The notes beneath the pieces are model-generated. The model did not search any database. It was not told the DNA's origin and saw only the letters and a program-made list of their open reading frames with translations. A stretch of 64,000 bases of DNA from Halothiobacillus sp045689735 (lineage in GTDB: Bacteria; Pseudomonadota; Gammaproteobacteria; Halothiobacillales; Halothiobacillaceae): positions 1,302,001 to 1,366,000 of the forward strand of contig NZ_CP142685.1 in the NCBI RefSeq assembly GCF_045689735.1, read 5' to 3'. Made by a program: the position numbers and the translations under genes. Of the stretch, positions 26,010-35,600 are shown piece by piece (within the stretch, counting starts at the first letter, position 1; each line of letters opens with the position of its first letter).

Positions 26010-27062
26010 ATGACGCAGCCTGCCGTTCCCGATGACACGCCATTAACCTACGCCGCCGCCGGGGTGGATATTGACGCGGGCGATGCGCTGGTCGAGCGCA
26101 TCAAACCAGCCGTCAAGCGCACCCAGCGGCCGGAAGTCATCGGCGGTCTGGGCGGGTTTGGCGGCCTGTTCGCGCTGGGCAATCGCTACAAAGACCCGGT
26201 GCTGGTTTCGGGCACGGATGGCGTCGGTACCAAGCTGCGCCTGGCCATCGACCTCGGGCGGCATGACACCATCGGGATCGATCTCGTCGCCATGTGCGTC
26301 AATGACATCGTGGTCACCGGTGCCGAGCCGCTGTTCTTTCTCGATTATTACGCCACGGCCAAACTGGAGGTCGAAGTGGCGGCGCGGGTCGTGACCGGCA
26401 TCGCGGAAGGCTGCCTGCAAGCCGGCTGCGCGCTGATCGGCGGAGAAACGGCCGAAATGCCCGGAATGTACCATTCCGGCGATTACGATCTGGCCGGTTT
26501 TGCCGTGGGCGTGGTCGAACGCAGCGAGATGATCGACGGCAGCCAGGTGCGCGCAGGCGATGTGCTGATCGCCTTACCCTCCTCGGGACCGCATTCCAAC
26601 GGTTACTCGTTGATTCGCAAGATCATCGACCGCGCCCGCCCCGATTTTTCCGCCCCCCTCGCCGATGGCCGCCCCTTCATCGACCATGTGCTCGCCCCGA
26701 CCCGGATCTACACCAAAACCGTGCTCCGGCTGCGCAAATCGACCCCGATCCATGCCCTGGCGCACATCACCGGCGGTGGGCTGACCGACAACCTGCCGCG
26801 CGTCTATGGCGATGGCCTCTGCGCCGTGATTGATACCGCAAGCTGGCAACCGCCTGAAATCTTCGGCTGGCTCGAACAGGCTGGCCGCGTACCCACCACC
26901 GAGATGCGGCGCACCTTCAACCTGGGTGTGGGCATGGTCGTGATCGTCGCCGCCGATGCAGCCGAGCAGGCGCTGGCTGGCTTGCGGGCGGCGGGCGAAG
27001 CCGCCTGGGTGCTGGGCGAGATGCAGGCACGCGGCAGCCGCGACGCCGTCGTTTACCGCTAA
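26010..27062 (+). CDS. purM: Phosphoribosylformylglycinamidine cyclo-ligase
   Basis: PurM (AIR synthetase) catalyses the ATP-dependent ring closure of FGAM in purine synthesis. The 350-aa product begins YAAAGVDIDAGD, then GGFGGLF, VSGTDGVGTKLRLA, GIDLVAMCVNDIVVTGAEPLFFLDY, and LIGGETAEMPGMY. The ATG at 26010 has a GAGAAG upstream; 14 extra in-frame residues are rejected. purN follows six bases after the stop. Confidence 0.96.
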   Translation: MTQPAVPDDTPLTYAAAGVDIDAGDALVERIKPAVKRTQRPEVIGGLGGFGGLFALGNRYKDPVLVSGTDGVGTKLRLAIDLGRHDTIGIDLVAMCVNDIVVTGAEPLFFLDYYATAKLEVEVAARVVTGIAEGCLQAGCALIGGETAEMPGMYHSGDYDLAGFAVGVVERSEMIDGSQVRAGDVLIALPSSGPHSNGYSLIRKIIDRARPDFSAPLADGRPFIDHVLAPTRIYTKTVLRLRKSTPIHALAHITGGGLTDNLPRVYGDGLCAVIDTASWQPPEIFGWLEQAGRVPTTEMRRTFNLGVGMVVIVAADAAEQALAGLRAAGEAAWVLGEMQARGSRDAVVYR

Positions 27063-27068
27063 CCCGTC

Positions 27069-27788
27069 ATGGCGCAACCAGCACCGGCACGCCTGTGCGT
27101 GTTGATCTCGGGCAGTGGCTCGAATCTTCAGGCCATCCTCGACGCCTGTCGTGACGGCCAGTTGCCAGCCGAGGTGGTGTGCGTTCTCAGCAACCGCGCC
27201 GATGCCTATGGTCTGGCGCGCGCGCGCGCGGCGGGGGTTGAGACCGCATGGATCGATCACCGGGCATTCCCGGATCGAGCCGCCTTCGATGCCGCACTGG
27301 CCGAACGCATCGACGCCGCACAGCCAGACTGGATCGTCCTGGCCGGTTTTATGCGCATTCTGACCGAAGGCTTCGTGACCCGTTTTCTCGGGCGGCTGAT
27401 CAACATCCACCCCTCGTTGCTGCCGAAATATCCCGGACTCGATACCCATGCGCGCGCACTGGCGGCGGGCGATGCCGAACATGGCGCCACCGTGCACTTT
27501 GTCACCCCCACGGTCGATGCGGGTCCGCCGATCATTCAAGGGGTGCTCGGTTTAACCGCCGCCGATACACCCGACAGCGTCAAGGCGCGGGTGCATGCCT
27601 TGGAACACCGCATCTATCCCGAGGCGCTGCGGCTGTTGATCGACGGCGCGGTGCGGTTTGACGCCGGACAGGCACTTTGGCGGGACGGTCGCCGGACGCC
27701 CGTTCAAGTTCGGGAAACCGATACCCTGCCCGTCGCGTCCCCAACGCCGCTCGCTCAAGCCGCCGGAAATACCCCGGTCGATAAGTAA
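27069..27788 (+). CDS. purN: Phosphoribosylglycinamide formyltransferase
   Basis: PurN transfers the formyl group from 10-formyl-tetrahydrofolate to GAR. The 239-aa product has the P-loop-like LISGSGSNLQAI, and the catalytic block LINIHPSLLPKYPG (Asn and His), with HFVTPTVDAGPPI (Asp). It is about 25 residues longer at the C-terminus than E. coli PurN, and that tail is exactly where it overlaps cysM on the opposite strand by 34 bases. Confidence 0.95.
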   Translation: MAQPAPARLCVLISGSGSNLQAILDACRDGQLPAEVVCVLSNRADAYGLARARAAGVETAWIDHRAFPDRAAFDAALAERIDAAQPDWIVLAGFMRILTEGFVTRFLGRLINIHPSLLPKYPGLDTHARALAAGDAEHGATVHFVTPTVDAGPPIIQGVLGLTAADTPDSVKARVHALEHRIYPEALRLLIDGAVRFDAGQALWRDGRRTPVQVRETDTLPVASPTPLAQAAGNTPVDK

Positions 27789-28648
27789 CGATCGCCCCGA
27801 TCACAGACGATTGTGACGATGACCGCTAGAGGGTTTTCCTGGGCAATGCGCAGCGCCACCGCCATCGCGCCCCCTGAAGAAATCCCGGCCAGAATCCCTT
27901 CCCGGCGTGCGAGCTGGCGCGTGGTTTCTTCGGCCGTCGGCTGGTCGATGTCCACCACCCGATCCACCACCTCAGGCCGATAAATTTTCGGCAGATAGGC
28001 CGCAGGCCAGCGCCGAATGCCGGGAATTTGCGCCCCATCGGCCGGCTGTACGCCGACAATCTGCACCGCCGGATTCTGCGATTTGAGGAACTGCCCTGTG
28101 CCCACGATCGTTCCGGTCGTGCCCATCGCCGACACGAAATGGGTGATCCGTCCCTCGGTATCGCGCCAGATTTCCGGCCCCGTCGTCGCAAAGTGCGCCG
28201 CCGGATTATCCGCGTTACTGAACTGATCGAGCACCACGCCCTCACCGCGCGTCGCCATCTGGGTTGCCAGATCCCGCGCGCCTTCCATCCCGGCAGCTTT
28301 CGGCACCAGAATCAGCTCCGCGCCGTAGGCCGCCATCGATTGCCGCCGTTCCAGCGACATGTTGTCCGGCATGATCAGCGTCATCTTCAGCCCCAGGGTG
28401 GCCGCCACCATCGCCAGCGCGATGCCGGTATTGCCGGAAGTCGCCTCGATCAGCCGATCGCCGGGGCGAATCGTCCCGCGCTGGAGCGCCGAACGGATCA
28501 TGTGCAGCGCCGGACGATCCTTGACCGACCCGGCCGGGTTATTACCCTCCAACTTGGCCAAGACGGTGCCCGCGCCCAGCCCAGCGAGGCGCGCGATGCG
28601 TACCAGCGGCGTGTTCCCCACCCAATCGGCTAAATCGTGTACCTGCAT
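27755..28648 (-). CDS. cysM: Cysteine synthase B
   Basis: CysM uses O-acetylserine and sulfide (or thiosulfate) to make cysteine with pyridoxal phosphate. The 297-aa product has EGNNPAGSVKDRPAL (Schiff-base Lys), EATSGNTGIALAM (phosphate loop) and a SSGGAM-type loop near the C-terminus. The length and MQVHDLADWVGNTPL start fit CysM better than CysK. The ATG is at 28646-28648; 15 extra in-frame residues upstream are rejected. It is divergent from the BarA/GacS-like gene, an adjacency known for cysM-gacS in Pseudomonas. Confidence 0.92.
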   Translation of the reverse strand: MQVHDLADWVGNTPLVRIARLAGLGAGTVLAKLEGNNPAGSVKDRPALHMIRSALQRGTIRPGDRLIEATSGNTGIALAMVAATLGLKMTLIMPDNMSLERRQSMAAYGAELILVPKAAGMEGARDLATQMATRGEGVVLDQFSNADNPAAHFATTGPEIWRDTEGRITHFVSAMGTTGTIVGTGQFLKSQNPAVQIVGVQPADGAQIPGIRRWPAAYLPKIYRPEVVDRVVDIDQPTAEETTRQLARREGILAGISSGGAMAVALRIAQENPLAVIVTIVCDRGDRYLSTGVFPAA

Positions 28649-28728
28649 GTGAAGAATCCATCGGTTATCGTAGAAGTCACCGAATTGTCGCATAATCGCC
28701 CGCTCGATCTCATGGATAGACTCTAGGC

Positions 28729-30864
28729 ATGCTTCCTCCCAGCGCTGATCTACGCTCGCTCGCTCGCCCAGCCCGCTGGCGCGCCTTATCGGGTCAGTTC
28801 ACGGCGCATTGGCCGTTGTTGCTGGGGGTTGTCCTCGGTCTGCCCGTCGCCTCGGCACTCTTGCCAGCCCATTGCAGCCCATGGATTTCGCTGGGCTGCG
28901 GTATCTTGTGGCTGCTGCTCTGGCTTGGCCTCTGGTGGCAATGGCAAACCCGGCACACCCGGCCAGATTTTCGGCGGATGGCGCGCATTTCCGGTCAGCA
29001 GATTGCGGAAATCAACCAGAACTGGATCACCCCGCTCGGCCATATCCGCGCCGCCACGGATGCCCTGGCCGTAACCAACGAACAGGCCGGCATCCACGAA
29101 CGGCTCACCCCGGAACTCGCCATCATTCGCGCGGCCAATGCGGAACTGCGGCTCGCCGTGGAAAATGTGCTCGATTACTACGAGGCCACCACCGGACGGC
29201 TCAAAGCCACGCCCCGCAAGACGGATATCCGCCTGCAAATCGAAGATGTGGTGGCCGAATGGCAAATTCCCGCACAACCTCGGGTCGGGCTGATTCAGTA
29301 CATCTGTTTCCAGGATATGCCAGAGCACATCGAAGTGGACACCCGGTTACTTCGCCGTCTGCTCGATAACCTGCTGATGCAGCTTTTGGTCGAACCCAAC
29401 CTGACCGACTGCTGTGTCACGCTGCTGGAATGTGAGCCCGATCAAACTGCTGCAACGGACATCCCCCATTTCGAACTCATCATCGATGGCCGTCCACCCG
29501 CAGGGCGACAGGGATTCGGCGAACGATCCCCCGAACAGGATGCCCGCCGCCCGCCCGATAATCCCTTATTGATGGGCAATGCGCTCTCCCTGTGGTTGAT
29601 CGATCAATTCACCGCGCTCCTGAACGGCCGTCTGACGCAGGGCGCCACGCGGGCCGACCGGGTCGGCTTCCGGCTGCAATTTCCGGCACATATCCTCACC
29701 CCGCATCAACCGGAGCACCCCTGGCTGGAGGGGGTTCGCTGTGCCGTTCTCACCGAATCCACGCTGCATGCCCAGGCGTGGCGCGGCCAGCTCTCCGCGC
29801 TCGGCGCGGATCTCGTGCTCGACCCGATCAACCAGAGTGGGGGCGCCCATCCTCCGCTCGATTGCCTGTTTCTCGACAGCGCCCAATGGCATGTGTTGAG
29901 TACGGCGCATGTCGGCTGGTTTAACCAGATGGCGAAAAACACGCGCATCATCGGCCTGTGTAGCCAACTCTCCCTGCGCGGCCGGCCACAACAACCGCTG
30001 GAATGGGCGGAATTCACCCTGCCGCTGTTTATTCGCCAGCGGGTGCTGCAAACCCTGTTACCGCGGATCGTGCATGCCCAAAGCCCCTTGCCAGTGATCC
30101 CGGCCACACGGCCACAGTCCGCGCCGCGCGCCGCCACGCCGGGGCTGCCCTCGTTCAGCGGCCGCACCGCCCTGGTGATCGATGATGACCGCATTTACCG
30201 GGCGCACCTGATCAACCTGCTCAAACAACTCGGCGTGGATGTCCTCATCGCCGCCGATGGCAAAACCGGGATTTCCACCGCCGAACATGCCGATCTCGAT
30301 CTCATCCTGACCGATATGCACCTACCGGACATTCTGGGTACGGGCATTGTCCGCATGGTGCGTAAACAGCCCCGCCATCTGCACACGCCGATCATCGCGA
30401 TCACCGCAAATATCCAGACCTCCGTGCATCAAGCCCTGCTCGATACCGGCGCCGACATGGTGCTCGGCAAACCGATTTCGCTCGGCGAACTCATCAATGC
30501 GATCAGCCAGTTTTTTGCACCGACCCTGCAGGAACCCCCCGCCCAACCGCTGGCGGAGATCAAAACCGATGAGGTGCTCGATGCCCTGCTCTGTGACGAG
30601 CTGCCCATCTATCGGCAACACCTGCTGCAACCGCACGATGAACCGAGCGAACTGCGGCATCTGGCGCACAAACTGCGCGGCGCAGCCGCCTGCTGCCAGG
30701 CACGCCAGCTACAGACCCTGGCCGGGCAGCTCGAAGATCAACTCGGCAGCAGCACATTCGACCCCGTGTATGTCTCCCAGCTTCAAACCCAGCTCGTCCA
30801 CACCATCGATCAGACCTTGCGGGAACGGCATTGCGCTGCACAACGCAAGCCATTAAAAATTTAA
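28729..30864 (+). CDS. BarA/GacS-like hybrid signalling protein with degenerate kinase core, receiver and HPt
   Basis: The 711-aa protein has two membrane helices (about 28-45 and 50-72) with almost no periplasmic loop. A HisKA-like region follows, in which the phosphoacceptor motif reads N96-Q-N-W-I-T-P-L103, with Gln97 in place of His. The HATPase-like region has LLDNLLMQLL instead of an N-box with its second Asn, and no G-box glycines I can identify. A receiver domain (about 479-600) is intact: VIDDD, phosphoacceptor D529 in LTDMHLPD, ITAN and the GKPIS lysine. A C-terminal HPt domain has H647 in AHKLRG. It thus looks like a phosphorelay component that cannot autophosphorylate. The cysM neighbour suggests GacS/BarA ancestry. 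Confidence 0.82.
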   Translation: MLPPSADLRSLARPARWRALSGQFTAHWPLLLGVVLGLPVASALLPAHCSPWISLGCGILWLLLWLGLWWQWQTRHTRPDFRRMARISGQQIAEINQNWITPLGHIRAATDALAVTNEQAGIHERLTPELAIIRAANAELRLAVENVLDYYEATTGRLKATPRKTDIRLQIEDVVAEWQIPAQPRVGLIQYICFQDMPEHIEVDTRLLRRLLDNLLMQLLVEPNLTDCCVTLLECEPDQTAATDIPHFELIIDGRPPAGRQGFGERSPEQDARRPPDNPLLMGNALSLWLIDQFTALLNGRLTQGATRADRVGFRLQFPAHILTPHQPEHPWLEGVRCAVLTESTLHAQAWRGQLSALGADLVLDPINQSGGAHPPLDCLFLDSAQWHVLSTAHVGWFNQMAKNTRIIGLCSQLSLRGRPQQPLEWAEFTLPLFIRQRVLQTLLPRIVHAQSPLPVIPATRPQSAPRAATPGLPSFSGRTALVIDDDRIYRAHLINLLKQLGVDVLIAADGKTGISTAEHADLDLILTDMHLPDILGTGIVRMVRKQPRHLHTPIIAITANIQTSVHQALLDTGADMVLGKPISLGELINAISQFFAPTLQEPPAQPLAEIKTDEVLDALLCDELPIYRQHLLQPHDEPSELRHLAHKLRGAAACCQARQLQTLAGQLEDQLGSSTFDPVYVSQLQTQLVHTIDQTLRERHCAAQRKPLKI

Positions 30865-30963
30865 CGCAATAATAAAAATTTTCGTCAGATGGCTGTCCAA
30901 TAATCTTTATATGCTTGGGCACCTGACTTCCCGCATGGTCGCTGAACAAGGAACATTGCCCGG

Positions 30964-32610
30964 ATGGCACTTTCTAATGAAATTCTTGCCGCGCTGAACC
31001 ATCCGGTGCTGGTCATTGATGAACAGAATGTGTTGGTGTTCATCAATGACCAGGCTCGGCAGATACTGGGCTTGCCCCGCAGCGAGCCACTCAGCCTCTC
31101 AGCCGCCTTGAAACCGCTCGCCCGGGCAAATGGCCGCCCCGTCCAGCCGGACGATTTCAACACCCCAAGCCCGCTCGCCGTGCGAACGCACCCGGACTCC
31201 GCGCGCGAACAGGCGTTCGAATTGCGCTGCACGCGCTTGAGCGACGGCGGTCGCTGCCTCGAACTCCTACCCGCACCGCAGCATGCGGGCGTCCCGCTGG
31301 ACGCACTGACCGGGCTGATGGAACGCGGCCAGATGCTCAGCCTGATCGGGATGAAGCGCCAACGCGGCAAAGGCGCGCTCGTCCTGATCGACATCGACCG
31401 GCTGAAGATCATCAACGATTATCTCGGCTACCACACGGGCGATCGCGTGATCCACGAACTCGGGCACGCGTTTCGTCGCCAACTCCCGCCTGAAGTCCTG
31501 CTCGCCCGCTGGAGCGGCCATGAATTCATGGCGCTGGTGCCGGAAACCCTGATTGCCCGAACCGCAGAGATTGCCGATCAATTCAATCACATCGCGCATA
31601 CCCTGCCCCTAGCGAAAGAGCTCAATTTACCCGGCGGTCAACTCAGTTTGAGCGTGGGGTTCACGCGCTTTGCCGCAGAACACAGCCACGATGCGGCGCG
31701 CGATCCGCTTACCGAGGTAAATGCCGCCGTGTACGAGGCCAAACGCGCCGGCAGAAACCGTAGTATCGACGCGCAGCATTTGAGCCGCCCGTCGATCTAC
31801 ATCACCGGCGGCACCCTGGAAACTGCTTTGGTGGAAGAACGCATTCTGGCGGCGGTTCAACCCATCGTCGATCTCAAAACCCGGCAAATCGTGGCGGATG
31901 AATCCCTCGCCCGGATGGTCACGCCGGAGGGGCGCATCATCGCGGCCGGCGAGTTCATCGAGGCGGCCTCCGCCTTGCAACTCGCGCACCGTATCGACCA
32001 CCGCATCATCAAGCAAACGATCAATTACTGCGTCACCAGCCATTTTTCGTTGCCGCGCGCCCATTTCGTCAACATCTCCGGTGATTTTCTGCGTCATCCC
32101 GAGCTGATCGACGATGTCATCGTCACCGCCATGACCGCCTGCGGTTGCACCCACCCGGATCAACCGGGCGATCGCAAAGTGAAACCACTGGTCATCGAGA
32201 TGACGGAACGCGAGCTGGTGTATGACATCGCCGAAGCATTCACCAGCCTCAAACCTCTGGTCGATTTCGGTCTCCGGCTCGCGCTGGATGATTTTGGCAG
32301 TGGCTATTCCTCGTATCGCTACCTGCTCGATCTGCCTTTCCACTTCCTCAAAATCGAGGGCGAACTGGTGCGGCATGTCACCACCAACCCCAAGGCGCGC
32401 AAAATCGTCCAGCATATCCAGCAGATGGCGAGCGATATGGAACTCACCACCGTGGCCGAATTCATCGGCGACGAAGCGACCGCCCAATGTCTCGCCGACA
32501 TGGGCGTGGATTGGGGACAAGGGTTCTACCTAGGCAAACCGGAACTGATCCACAATCCGTTCTCGCCAGAACCCACCACGCGGCAACTGTGGCAGGGCAT
32601 CGCCCGATAA
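30964..32610 (+). CDS. PAS-like, degenerate GGDEF, EAL cyclic-di-GMP protein
   Basis: The 548-aa soluble protein has a short PAS-like N-terminus (residues 1-50, VLVIDEQNVLVFINDQARQILG), then a GGDEF fold (about 115-270) whose signature is S184-G-H-E-F188. The usual acidic residue is His, so cyclase activity is unlikely. The EAL domain (about 290-540) keeps E313 (ESL), FVNISGDFL, VIEMTERE, LDDFGSGYSS, FLKIEGELV, TVAEF and WGQGFYLGKP, so phosphodiesterase activity is plausible. It starts after an AAGGA site and a 99-base AT-rich gap that may hold a promoter. The adjacent hybrid protein may work with it. Confidence 0.88.
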   Translation: MALSNEILAALNHPVLVIDEQNVLVFINDQARQILGLPRSEPLSLSAALKPLARANGRPVQPDDFNTPSPLAVRTHPDSAREQAFELRCTRLSDGGRCLELLPAPQHAGVPLDALTGLMERGQMLSLIGMKRQRGKGALVLIDIDRLKIINDYLGYHTGDRVIHELGHAFRRQLPPEVLLARWSGHEFMALVPETLIARTAEIADQFNHIAHTLPLAKELNLPGGQLSLSVGFTRFAAEHSHDAARDPLTEVNAAVYEAKRAGRNRSIDAQHLSRPSIYITGGTLETALVEERILAAVQPIVDLKTRQIVADESLARMVTPEGRIIAAGEFIEAASALQLAHRIDHRIIKQTINYCVTSHFSLPRAHFVNISGDFLRHPELIDDVIVTAMTACGCTHPDQPGDRKVKPLVIEMTERELVYDIAEAFTSLKPLVDFGLRLALDDFGSGYSSYRYLLDLPFHFLKIEGELVRHVTTNPKARKIVQHIQQMASDMELTTVAEFIGDEATAQCLADMGVDWGQGFYLGKPELIHNPFSPEPTTRQLWQGIAR

Positions 32611-32616
32611 CGCGTC

Positions 32617-35600
32617 ATGCGCTTGACCCTACCCGCTTTCAGCCACCACCTCACCCGCCCCCTTCCTTTGTCCCGCCGCTGGCAACGCGGATTGCTCGGG
32701 CTCCTCCTGCTGCTCCTGTTCTGGACATCCCTGGGCTGGTGGCTGCCCGCCCTGCTGACGCCGCGGCTGAGTGCGCTGGCGAGCGCGCAATTGGGCACGC
32801 CCGTCCATATCGGCCGCATCACGCTGCTTCCCTGGATGCTGCGCGTGGAAATCGACCAACTGCAGATCGGCGAGACCGCCGCCCCGGTGCTCAGTCTGAA
32901 CCGTGCCGTGCTGGATCTCTCCGCCCGCAGCCTCTGGGATCGAGCACCGGTGCTCGATGCCGTCCAACTGGTCGATCCCGTCCTGCATCTGGCGCAATCA
33001 GCGGACGGGCAATGGAATATCACCCCGCTGTTGGCACGGTTTTCCCACCCAACGACCCCGCCGCCTTCGTCGAGCACGCCGCCGCTGTTCTCCGTAAACA
33101 ACGCGGCGCTGATCAATGGCCAGATTCTCCTCGAGGATGCCAAGGCCGGTGTCGTCCACCACATCGACGACCTCAATCTCGTCCTGCCCCGCCTGAGCAG
33201 CCTCCCCGGGGAAGAATACCTGCCCGCCTTGCCCCGCTTGAGCGCCCGGGTCGATGGCAGCGCGCTGGCACTGCAGGCGCGCAGCGCGGTGTTTGTTCCG
33301 GGCAGCCCGACGCATGTGGCGCTTGCCTGGCAAGGGATTGATTTAGCGAAACTCCTGACCGGGCTGGCACCCTATTTACCCCCCAATCTACCGGTGACAC
33401 TCCAGCAAGGCCAATTGGGTGCCACCCTGCAGATCAATAGCCAACAGGCCAACCCGGCAAATCCTGCGGGCATGCTGGCGATCGACGGGTCGATCCAGCT
33501 CGACCAATTGGCCTTGACGGCGCCCGCAGATGGCGTGACGCAACAACTCGCCCGCGTGCAAATGAACGGGCTCTCAGTCGATGTGCCCGCACGCCGGATG
33601 CATCTGGTTGCGCTCACACTCGATACGCCGCAAACCACCATCGACCTATCCACGCTGCTCAAACAGCGAACCGGTGCCGCGCCCTCACCCAGTCCAGGCG
33701 CTGCCGCCCCAACCAACGCACCAGGCCAATCCCCCGCAACTGCAACCAACGACGCCCCGCCAACGAGCGCGCCATCAACCAGCGCCCCGGCGAATCCGAC
33801 CCCGCCGCCCTGGCAATGGGCGATCGATCAAATCCAGCTAAGCCAAGGGCAACTCATCCTGCAACACCCCGGCTGGTCGCAGCCGCACGGTTGGCAGCAA
33901 CTCAATGCCACACTGGTGCAAGTGCATGATCCGGCCAGCAGTACGCTGCCCACGGCCTTGACGCTCACCGGACAAACCACCGATGCCACCCCCGCCACCC
34001 TCGCCCTCAACGGCGCATTCACCTGGGGAACCGCACCGCGCATCGAATTGACGCGCACCCAACTGACGCGTTTCAACCTCGCCGACTGGCTGCGTCCTTG
34101 GGCCAGTGCGCTGCCGGTTGACCTGACCTCCGCCACGCTGACGACCGAGGCCAGCGCCCGCTGGCAACCGGCGGCTTGGCGCGTGATGAATGGCCGGATC
34201 GTGCTAAATGATCTGCATCTGCGCCCGCGGCAAGGCCCGGCGTCCAGTGGCTCTTCACCCGCTGGGATGGCCTGCCAGACGCTTACGATCGCGGGCATTC
34301 AGGCCGAGGCCGCTGCGGCCGCACCGGCCGTGCAGGTGGGGGAAATCACCGCCGACCAACTGGCGCTGCACCTCACCCGCAATCGTCGCGGCGAATGGAC
34401 GCCATTCTCCCCGCCGACCCCCGCCTCCACCGCGCGCGCTGCCCCGGTCTCCAAGACGAAGCGTAAACGCAACAGCGCTGCGGTCGAATCCACGGCAGCC
34501 GCCCCTGCCCCCCAAAGGCCGCAGATCGAGCTGGCGAAAGTCGTTTGCCGTGACTGCGCCGTCACCCTCACCGATGAGTCGGTTCAACCCCCAACCCGGC
34601 TCGGGCTGAAAACGGTTAACCTCACCGCCGACCAGATCGACCCGGCTCGACTCAACCGCCCGATTCCCTTCACCCTGCAGGCGCAGAGCCTCACCCAGGG
34701 CAAACTCTCGCTGGCCGGCAACCTGCAACCCAAACCCTTGTCGCTTAAGGCCAAGGTTGCGGTCGATCACTTGCAGCTGGCGCCGATTCAGCCTTATCTC
34801 AATCCGTATGTGAATATCCGCCTGCAATCGGCCGCCCTCTCGACCGACGGGACACTGGAACTCAGCGGCACAGACAAAACCCCCGCCACCCAGGCGCGTT
34901 TTACCGGGAACAGCAGCCTGCAAAAAGTCTTCCTGCGGGACCGGCTCACCAACAGCCCGTTCCTGCGTTGGGAATCCCTCTCGCTGCAACGAATGGGGCT
35001 GCGCTGGACACCGGCGGAGTGGTCGGCGGATCTCGGCAGCGTGCAACTGAACCAGTTTTACGGCCGGATCATCGTCAATACCGACGGGCATCTGAATTTG
35101 AGCGATATCGTCAAATCCGAGAAAAACGAAGCCACACGCTCGGTCACCCAGGCCGCCCCCGCGCCGCAAACACTGCCGAGCGGCGAAGCAAAAGCCACAC
35201 TGCCCCCGAACCCCAATCCACCGCCAAAAATCCGTTGGCAGCGCATCGCCCTGCAAGGCGGTCAGGTGGACTTTACCGACCACTTCATCAAACCCAACTA
35301 CTCCGCCAAGGTCACTGATCTCACCGGCTCTGTCTCCGCGCTGGCCTGGGATCAGCCCCACGAGGCAAGCATCGCCCTAAACGGCCGGGTCGACGGCAGC
35401 GCCCCGGTCGAGATCAAGGGGCAAGCCAATCCCCTAGCGCGCCCATTGGCGCTCGACATCACCGCCGACACGCAGGGCATCGAGCTGACCCGCCTCTCAA
35501 CCTACGCGGCGCGCTATGCCGGTTATGGCATCGAAAAAGGCAGCCTGTCGGCCACCCTGCATTATCAGGTCAAAGACAATGAACTCACGGCCAGCAACCA

